From an uncultured Lachnospiraceae bacterium (GTDB lineage: Bacteria; Bacillota; Clostridia; Lachnospirales; Lachnospiraceae): 7,845 nucleotides of DNA. The notes under the pieces are model-generated. The model was not told the origin of the DNA. It saw only the letters and a program-made list of their open reading frames with translations, and made no database searches. The position numbers and the translations under genes were made by a program. Location: the NCBI GenBank assembly GCA_902782655.1, contig CACZNY010000302.1, positions 1 to 7,845 on the forward strand, read 5' to 3'. This document shows, piece after piece, positions 1 to 5,136 of this stretch; position 1 is the stretch's first letter; every line of letters begins with the position of its first letter.

Positions 1-927
1 ATGATGGTATATAAAGGCCTTCCCATAATAGTTGATGCTCTCTCTCTCCTTTCCGATGCAGGTATTGATTACCGCATGGTCTTTGTAGGTGACGGTGTAG
101 ACAGACAGGCCATGGAGGAGAGGATAAAGGAACACGGAATCACGTTAGATACCTTTGATGAAGATGGCAAGAGAGTTGTGACTGAAGGCAGAGCGGGAAG
201 GATGGGACGCGTGATATTTACCGGTGCCGTTCATGACAGGAATGTCCTGCGTGCCTGGAATACCAGAGCTGATCTCTTCCTGTTTCCGTCAACATATGAT
301 ACAAACGGTATAGTCGTCAGGGAGGCCGCAGCATGCGGGCAGGCATCCGTCCTCATTAAGGATTCATGCGCTGCCGAAGGCATCACGGATGGCAGGAACG
401 GATTCCTGGTAGAAGAAAATGCTGAGTCGATGGCTGCAATGCTTAAGGAACTGGCAAAGGATAAAGGAAGGATGGCATCAGCAGGGCAGCATGCCATGGA
501 TGAGATCTATATATCATGGGAAAGTGCGGTCAATGATGCCGTTGACAGATACGGTGTGATCATAGAGCGTAAGGAAGAGGAACTCGACAGACGTCAGGCA
601 GAAAGCTTCCATGAAAAGCTTTCTGATAATTTCTATGAACTCGGTGATAGTTTTATAAGAAACACTTCACATTTCTTTGAACGTCCGAAGGCAATATATG
701 AAGGCATGGAAGAGAATGTCTACGAGATATTCCATGAAGCGAAGGAACGTACAAGAGAGAATCTCCATGAGGTAAAGGAACGCACAAGGGAGAATCTCCA
801 TGAGGCAAAGGAACGCACGAAGGAAAACATTCATGAAGCATTTCATGAGGTGAAGGAAAAGACCAAAGAAAATTTCCATGAGATAAAGACCGAACTTAAG
901 ATGTTGGGAAGTGATAAAAGTGAATAA
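1..927 (+). CDS. GT4-family glycosyltransferase, C-terminal part (5' end outside the window), with 11-residue-repeat tail
   Basis: This is the nucleotide-sugar-binding half of a GT-B fold, GT4 (glycosyl transferase group 1) enzyme, which moves a sugar from an activated donor to an acceptor at or near the cytoplasmic membrane. Visible signs are YKGLPIIVDAL at residues 4-14, VFVGDG near 28-33, VIFTGAV near 70-76, and FLFPSTYDTNGIVVREAAACG starting at 93. The family's E-x7-E motif appears as D100-x7-E108, so Asp replaces the first Glu. NGFLVEENAESMAAML follows. The acceptor-binding N-terminal domain (about 180-200 residues) is absent, so the ATG at base 1 is almost certainly an internal Met and the gene starts upstream. 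After about residue 190 the fold gives way to a charged, helix-forming tail of some 105 residues. Residues 203-243 have a 7-8-residue aromatic periodicity and 244-301 are 11-residue repeats. The reading frame ends at TAA 925-927, overlapping the next gene. A diacylglycerol glucosyltransferase-like role is possible because a lipid kinase lies nearby, but donor and acceptor cannot be read from the sequence. Confidence 0.88.
   Translation: MMVYKGLPIIVDALSLLSDAGIDYRMVFVGDGVDRQAMEERIKEHGITLDTFDEDGKRVVTEGRAGRMGRVIFTGAVHDRNVLRAWNTRADLFLFPSTYDTNGIVVREAAACGQASVLIKDSCAAEGITDGRNGFLVEENAESMAAMLKELAKDKGRMASAGQHAMDEIYISWESAVNDAVDRYGVIIERKEEELDRRQAESFHEKLSDNFYELGDSFIRNTSHFFERPKAIYEGMEENVYEIFHEAKERTRENLHEVKERTRENLHEAKERTKENIHEAFHEVKEKTKENFHEIKTELKMLGSDKSE
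730..906 (+). repeat. Tandem 33-bp repeats encoding 11-residue (hendecad) helical units
   Basis: Three contiguous 33-bp units (730-762, 763-795, 796-828) encode FHEAKERTREN, LHEVKERTREN and LHEAKERTKEN. After a 12-bp insert (829-840, IHEA) come a fourth unit (841-873, FHEVKEKTKEN) and a degenerate fifth (874-906, FHEIKTELKML). By eye, units 1 and 2 match at about 27 of 33 bases and units 2 and 3 at about 28 of 33. Several of the differences are silent. On a helical wheel positions 1, 4 and 8 (F/L, A/V/I, T) fall on one narrow face and all other positions are charged or polar. This pattern is known from hendecad coiled coils, LEA group 3 proteins and amphipathic lipid-binding helices. The units are nearly charge-neutral, each with balanced Glu and Lys/Arg. 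Confidence 0.9.
906..911 (+). promoter_or_regulatory. Ribosome binding site (GGGAAG) supporting the GTG start at 920
   Basis: GGGAAG lies 8 bases before the GTG at 920, which is good Shine-Dalgarno spacing. The alternative GTG at 911 would overlap this site, and the ATG at 944 has a purine run (AAGAGG) directly against it. The site lies inside the last codons of the glycosyltransferase, so translation of the two genes is probably coupled. Confidence 0.5.
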
Positions 928-2557
928 CGAATGGTATAAGAGGATGTCCTTTTACCAGATATGGATCCGTTCATTCAAGGATGGCAACGGTGACGGTATA
1001 GGAGATCTTAAAGGTGTATATGAGAAACTCGGATATATAAAAAGCCTGGGAGTGGACGGTATCTGGTTTTCTCCTATCTACCCTTCTCCCAAGGCTGATT
1101 ATGGATATGATATATCCGATTATAAAAATATCGATCCGGAATACGGAACGCTTGATGACTTCAAAAAAGTTTTAAATGAGGCACACAGGATTGGCCTTAA
1201 GATAATAATGGATCTGGTGGTCAATCACACATCGGATGAGCATCCCTGGTTTAAGGAAAGCAGAAAGAGCAGGAACAATCCGTACAGCGATTATTATATT
1301 TGGCGTGACAAGCCTAATAACTGGAACTCTCTTTTTGAAGGCAAGGCCTGGGAGTATGACAGTGAGCGCGGCCAGTATTATCTCCACATATTTGCAAAGA
1401 AGCAGCCCGATCTGAACATGGATAATCCAAAGGTCAGGGAAGAAGTGAAGAGCATAATGCGCTTCTGGCTTGATATGGGTGTGGATGGCTTCAGGGAGGA
1501 TGTGATCAATTTTATATCCAAGGCAGAGGGGCTGCCCGACGGCCTTCCTTTTGTCCCTGCCGTTAACGGTATGCCGTATTATAAAGACGGCCCGCATATT
1601 CACGAATATATGGCGGAGTTCAGAAAAGTGTGCGAGGAGTATGACTGCATCCAGATAGGCGAAGGTCCCATGACTACAGTGTCTTCGGCACTCAAATATC
1701 TGACAGGTGAAAACAAGTCACTCGATATGATGTTCTCCTTTGACCATATGATGGCCGACTGTTTCTATACGGAATACGAACACAGACCGTTCAAGCTCTA
1801 CAGATACAAGAAGGCTCTTTCAAAGTGGCAATATGCGCTTGCAGGAAAGGCGTGGAATGCACTGTATATAGAGAACCATGATCATCCGAGGATAATAAGC
1901 CGCTACGGCTCCGAGAAGCTTCGATATGAGAGCGGGTCTGCACTTGCGGTAAGTTTCCTCTTTCTTCAGGGAACACCTTTCATCTATCAGGGGCAGGAGA
2001 TAGGCATGAGCAATATAAGACTCCGCTCGATAGAGAATTATGCAGATGTTTCCTCGATCAATAATTTCAACAGTTATCATCTTAAGGAGTCGATAGAAAA
2101 GCGTCTTAAGCGCATACATCTCTCGAGCCGTGATTCATCCCGAACTCCCATGCAGTGGACTGCTGATAAATATGCCGGATTCTCCACGCATGAACCATGG
2201 TTCTATGTGAACAGAAATCATGCCTATGTGAATGTGGATGAAGAGGAACACAACGAAAGTTCACTTCTGAATTTTTACAGGAAGTGTCTGCAGATCAGAA
2301 AAAACAGCAGAACGCTTATCTACGGGAAATACAAGGAGTATTTTCCTAAGGATCCTTATATCTATATGTATGAAAGATCGCTTGAAGGGATGCATTATCT
2401 GATAATATGTTCCTTTGCAAAACATACTGTAAAAGTTCGCATTCCGAAGAATCTGGCGGAGGTGAAACTGAAGCTTGTGATCTCTAATTATGCGGGATTG
2501 CGCCACAGTACCTATTTCGCTCCATATGAAGCAAGGGTATACAGATTCAGGAAATAA
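920..2557 (+). CDS. GH13 alpha-glucosidase, oligo-1,6-glucosidase type
   Basis: This is a cytoplasmic alpha-glucosidase of glycoside hydrolase family 13 (subfamily 31-like) that releases glucose from the non-reducing ends of short alpha-glucans. It is 545 residues from the GTG at 920, matching the family's usual 550-560, and has no signal peptide. The start gives MNNEWYKRMSFYQIWIRSF, like the N-termini of relatives; GTG 911 and ATG 944 are alternatives. Domain order is normal: a Ca-loop-like DGNGDGIGD (21-29), region I DLVVNH (98-103), QPDLN (162-166), region II GFREDVIN with nucleophile D194, region III IGEGP with acid/base E248, region IV ENHDHPR with transition-state stabiliser D321, then QGTPFIYQGQEIG and RTPMQW. 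Val follows the nucleophile (V195); in this subfamily Val is linked to alpha-1,6 and Thr to alpha-1,4 preference, so isomalto-oligosaccharides are the likely substrates. His replaces the usual Gln in NHDQPR. A C-terminal beta domain is present. The gene overlaps the glycosyltransferase by 8 bases. Trehalose-6-phosphate hydrolase is a less likely alternative. Confidence 0.93.
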   Translation: MNNEWYKRMSFYQIWIRSFKDGNGDGIGDLKGVYEKLGYIKSLGVDGIWFSPIYPSPKADYGYDISDYKNIDPEYGTLDDFKKVLNEAHRIGLKIIMDLVVNHTSDEHPWFKESRKSRNNPYSDYYIWRDKPNNWNSLFEGKAWEYDSERGQYYLHIFAKKQPDLNMDNPKVREEVKSIMRFWLDMGVDGFREDVINFISKAEGLPDGLPFVPAVNGMPYYKDGPHIHEYMAEFRKVCEEYDCIQIGEGPMTTVSSALKYLTGENKSLDMMFSFDHMMADCFYTEYEHRPFKLYRYKKALSKWQYALAGKAWNALYIENHDHPRIISRYGSEKLRYESGSALAVSFLFLQGTPFIYQGQEIGMSNIRLRSIENYADVSSINNFNSYHLKESIEKRLKRIHLSSRDSSRTPMQWTADKYAGFSTHEPWFYVNRNHAYVNVDEEEHNESSLLNFYRKCLQIRKNSRTLIYGKYKEYFPKDPYIYMYERSLEGMHYLIICSFAKHTVKVRIPKNLAEVKLKLVISNYAGLRHSTYFAPYEARVYRFRK

Positions 2558-2576
2558 AAGGTATAATGTATACATG
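2556..2576 (+). promoter_or_regulatory. Translation start region of the lipid kinase, with an out-of-frame ATG inside a palindrome
   Basis: AAAAGG at 2556-2561 is the only plausible ribosome binding site. The kinase ATG at 2574 is 12 bases beyond it, longer than ideal. A second ATG at 2566 lies 4 bases beyond it in another frame and would encode only 12 codons, ending at TAA 2602-2604. Both ATGs sit in or across the perfect 10-base palindrome ATGTATACAT (2566-2575). The kinase start at 2574 is chosen because it gives the family's normal N-terminus and length. Confidence 0.4.
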
Positions 2577-3467
2577 CGTATATATAAGAGACTTCTTTTT
2601 ATAATCAATCCGAATGCCGGTATGAGGCACAGGGAAAGTCCGCTTACGGAAATAATCATGGCCTTTACAGATCATGGTTATGAAACGCTTATCTGTTTTA
2701 CGAGAGTTAAGGGTGACGGAAAAGTCCTGGTCGAGGAGCATGCCGATGATGATATAGATCTGGTGGTATGTATGGGCGGTGACGGTACGTTAAATGAAGT
2801 CATAGCCGGCTGCAGAAAGATAGGCTGGAACAGACCCATAGGTTATATACCTGCGGGCTCCACAAATGACTTTGCAGCAAGTCTGGGAATACCGGGCGAT
2901 ACAGTGCTTGCAGCTTCGAGGATAATGGAATCAGAGGCTAAAGAACTTGACCTCGGATGCTTTAACGGAAGAAGTTTTGTTTATACCGCATCATGCGGGC
3001 TCTTTGCAAGCGCATCATTTGAAACGCCGCAGATGGCGAAGAATCTTCTGGGGCATTTCGCATATATAATCGAGGGGATGCGCGATATAAGCAAGTTCAC
3101 ACCTTATGAAATGACGATCACTACAGATGTGGGAACGTTTTCAGGGAACTATGGATTCGTTTCGATCTGCAATACATTTTCGCTTGGCGGTGTGATGACA
3201 CTGGACCGCGATATGGTAGATCTGAGCGACGGATATTTTGAACTGCTGCTAATAACGGCACCAAAGGATATAGTTCAGCTTAATACGATAACCAAGGCGC
3301 TTTTGGAACAAAATTATGATACACCTTTGGTGAAGGTCTATAAGGTGAAGAATGTAAAGATAGAATGCGAGGACGCACCAAACTGGTCACTCGATGGTGA
3401 ATATGAGCAGGGAAGGGAAGTGTGTGAATTCTCAGTCCTTCCGGCAGCACTTCATATGAAATACTGA
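2574..3467 (+). CDS. Diacylglycerol/lipid kinase, DgkB/YegS family
   Basis: This lipid kinase uses ATP to phosphorylate a lipid hydroxyl, most likely diacylglycerol to phosphatidic acid, at the inner face of the cytoplasmic membrane. From ATG 2574 it is 297 residues, the usual size for DgkB, BmrU and YegS; reading upstream in frame to 2490 would only overlap the glucosidase. Family motifs are in order: FIINPNAG (9-16), the nucleotide-binding GGDGTLNEV (68-76), PAGSTNDFA (93-101, Ser where Thr is commoner), DRDMVDLSDGYFEL (211-223, matching the Mg-binding acidic loop), and LDGE (273-276) with the likely catalytic Glu at 276. No membrane segment is evident, as expected for a peripheral enzyme. 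It follows the glucosidase by 16 bases, so genes 1-3 form a probable operon. DgkB in Gram-positive bacteria recycles diacylglycerol released during lipoteichoic acid synthesis, which would fit a glycolipid glycosyltransferase nearby. The true lipid substrate cannot be told from sequence; sphingosine-kinase-like relatives share the motifs. Confidence 0.9.
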   Translation: MRIYKRLLFIINPNAGMRHRESPLTEIIMAFTDHGYETLICFTRVKGDGKVLVEEHADDDIDLVVCMGGDGTLNEVIAGCRKIGWNRPIGYIPAGSTNDFAASLGIPGDTVLAASRIMESEAKELDLGCFNGRSFVYTASCGLFASASFETPQMAKNLLGHFAYIIEGMRDISKFTPYEMTITTDVGTFSGNYGFVSICNTFSLGGVMTLDRDMVDLSDGYFELLLITAPKDIVQLNTITKALLEQNYDTPLVKVYKVKNVKIECEDAPNWSLDGEYEQGREVCEFSVLPAALHMKY

Positions 3468-3473
3468 AATACA

Positions 3474-3532
3474 AGGGGTTATCTATTCAGAAGTGTAAGG
3501 TATTAGGGGTTAGCATAAGAAAGAGAGGGTTA
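3474..3532 (+). repeat. Short direct repeats AGGGGTTA upstream of the nuclease gene
   Basis: AGGGGTTA occurs at 3474-3481 and again at 3505-3512, 31 bases apart. A shorter AGGGTTA at 3526-3532 overlaps the ribosome binding site of the next gene. Together they fill much of the 70-base gap after the lipid kinase. They could be binding sites for a regulator or chance purine-rich repeats. No convincing promoter boxes are seen with them. Confidence 0.4.
3523..3529 (+). promoter_or_regulatory. Ribosome binding site (GAGAGGG) of the nuclease gene
   Basis: GAGAGGG ends 8 bases before the ATG at 3538. This good spacing and match fix the start, which gives the typical beta-CASP N-terminus MKITFIGADHEVTGS. 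Confidence 0.7.
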
Positions 3533-3537
3533 CGATC

Positions 3538-5136
3538 ATGAAGATCACATTTATCGGAGCCGATCATGAGGTTACCGGAAGCTGTCATGTCCTGGAGGCT
3601 TGCGGGAAAAAGATCCTGCTTGACTGCGGTATGGAGCAGGGTACCAATGTTTATGAAAATGCCGATCTTCCCTTTGAAGAGGGGATGATAGACTATGTGC
3701 TTTTGTCGCATGCGCACATAGATCATTCGGGACTGCTGCCTCTTATCTATGCCAGGGGCTTCAGGGGCCAGATCATGGCAACGGATGCGACGGCAGATCT
3801 CTGCAGCATAATGCTCAGAGACTCGGCACACATTCAGATGCAGGAAGCTGAGTGGCGTAACAGAAAGGCTCAGCGTGCATCGGACAATGCAAAGGTTGTG
3901 CCCTTGTACACCATGGAGGATGCTGACGGTGCCATAAGACACCTCGTGTCATTCCCGTATGACGAGATCGAAGATCTGTGTGAAGGCATAAAGTTCCGAT
4001 TCACCGATGTGGGACATCTCCTTGGTTCAGCGTCGATAGAGATCTGGATAACCGAGAACGGCGTTACAAAGAAGCTTGTTTTTTCCGGCGATATAGGAAA
4101 CAAGAAGAGCACTCTGATAAGAGATCCGCAGTATGTGCATGATGCTGACGTTGTCATCATGGAATCCACTTACGGAAACAGGGTACACACAACGGAGAAG
4201 CCTGATTATGTGGGCGAGCTTGCAACTGTCATAAGCGAGACTTTAGGACGTGGCGGAAATGTTGTCATTCCTTCGTTTGCAGTAGGCCGCACGCAGGAGA
4301 TGCTTTATTATATCCGCGAGATAAAGGCCAGGAATCTTGTTACGAACATCCCGGATTTCCCGGTGTATGTCGACAGCCCGCTTGCGGTTGAAGCGACAGA
4401 AGTGTTCAAGAAAAATATCGAGACCTGCTTCTCGGCTGAGGCTCTTGAACTGGTAGAGCAGGGGATCAATCCCATCACCTTCCCTAATCTTCACTTAAGT
4501 ATCACAAGTGATGAGTCAAAGATGATAAATTTTGATACAGAGCCAAAGGTTATCCTTTCAGCATCGGGCATGTGTGATGCCGGTCGTATCAGACATCACT
4601 TAAAGCACAATCTCTGGAGACCCGAAAGTACGGTGCTCTTTGTAGGATATCAGGCAGTAGGCACGCTCGGACGCATACTGGTAGATGGCAAAAAGGAAGT
4701 GAAGCTCTTTGGTGAAGATATTGAAGTAAGAGCTGACGTGAAGGTCCTTGCCGGAATGAGCGGACACGCCGACAGGAACGGCCTGCTGGAGTGGATAGGC
4801 AATATAGGCGGCAAGCCTGAAAAGGTATTTGTCGTACACGGCGATGATGAGTCGGCAAAGGTATTTACCGAGCTCCTTCGCGAAAATTATGGTTACGATG
4901 CTTATGCACCGTACAGCGGTACAGTTTACAACATGATCACGGGCGAGTTTATATACGAGGCAACTCCTGTTCCTGTAAAGAAGAAGGCAAAGCGTATGTC
5001 CGATGTCTTTGCAAGACTGGTTGCGGCAGGTCAGAGACTGCTTTCCGTTATATACAAAAACGAGGGCCTGACGAACAAGGACATGGCGAAATTTGCCGAT
5101 CAGGTGAATTCGCTTTCAGACAAATGGGACAGATAA
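3538..5136 (+). CDS. Metallo-beta-lactamase/beta-CASP ribonuclease (CPSF73-like RNA-processing nuclease)
   Basis: This is a two-zinc MBL-fold hydrolase with a beta-CASP insertion and a C-terminal RNA-specificity (RMMBL) region, the group of bacterial proteins related to eukaryotic CPSF-73/Ysh1 that cut or trim RNA in the cytoplasm. It has 532 residues. The MBL motif is HAHIDH with H58, H60, D62 and H63. Further metal ligands are H160 (in DVGHLLGSAS) and D185 (in FSGDIG). The beta-CASP motifs are A, E209 in ESTYG; PSFAVGRTQE at 245-254; DSPLA at 279-283; SASGMCDAGRIRHHL at 341-355; B, H410 in MSGHAD; and C, H434 in VHGDD. All catalytic residues appear intact. There is no N-terminal KH domain as in archaeal CPSF, and the last 50 or so residues (from about 481) are a Lys-rich helical extension. 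RNase J is excluded by domain order and by the SGHAD-VHGD pattern. It starts 70 bases after the lipid kinase with its own good ribosome binding site, and its end overlaps the MATE gene by 13 bases. Its RNA target is unknown. Confidence 0.92.
   Translation: MKITFIGADHEVTGSCHVLEACGKKILLDCGMEQGTNVYENADLPFEEGMIDYVLLSHAHIDHSGLLPLIYARGFRGQIMATDATADLCSIMLRDSAHIQMQEAEWRNRKAQRASDNAKVVPLYTMEDADGAIRHLVSFPYDEIEDLCEGIKFRFTDVGHLLGSASIEIWITENGVTKKLVFSGDIGNKKSTLIRDPQYVHDADVVIMESTYGNRVHTTEKPDYVGELATVISETLGRGGNVVIPSFAVGRTQEMLYYIREIKARNLVTNIPDFPVYVDSPLAVEATEVFKKNIETCFSAEALELVEQGINPITFPNLHLSITSDESKMINFDTEPKVILSASGMCDAGRIRHHLKHNLWRPESTVLFVGYQAVGTLGRILVDGKKEVKLFGEDIEVRADVKVLAGMSGHADRNGLLEWIGNIGGKPEKVFVVHGDDESAKVFTELLRENYGYDAYAPYSGTVYNMITGEFIYEATPVPVKKKAKRMSDVFARLVAAGQRLLSVIYKNEGLTNKDMAKFADQVNSLSDKWDR

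Noticed and set aside
231..497. Open frame of 88 codons on the - strand inside the glycosyltransferase
   Set aside because: It is a shadow of the conserved GT4 coding sequence with no recognisable protein features; the same holds for all other long antisense or off-frame ORFs inside genes 1-6.
653..879. Two - strand ORFs with repetitive protein opposite the 33-bp repeats
   Set aside because: Their repeats only mirror the + strand hendecad codons, the two frames overlap each other, and neither has a ribosome binding site or family resemblance.
1..927. ATG at base 1 as the true start of a short stand-alone glycosyltransferase
   Set aside because: The protein begins at the donor-binding domain's first strand-helix unit (YKGLPII), so the N-terminal Rossmann domain must be encoded upstream of the window.
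2539..2567. TATAAT (2562-2567) as a promoter -10 box before the lipid kinase
   Set aside because: No acceptable -35 box lies 16-18 bases upstream, and transcription from it would start at or inside the coding start, leaving no ribosome binding site.
2490..2573. Upstream in-frame extension of the lipid kinase from the ATG at 2490
   Set aside because: It lies inside the glucosidase coding region, adds 28 residues unlike the family, and the NPNAG motif is at the normal distance from the start at 2574.
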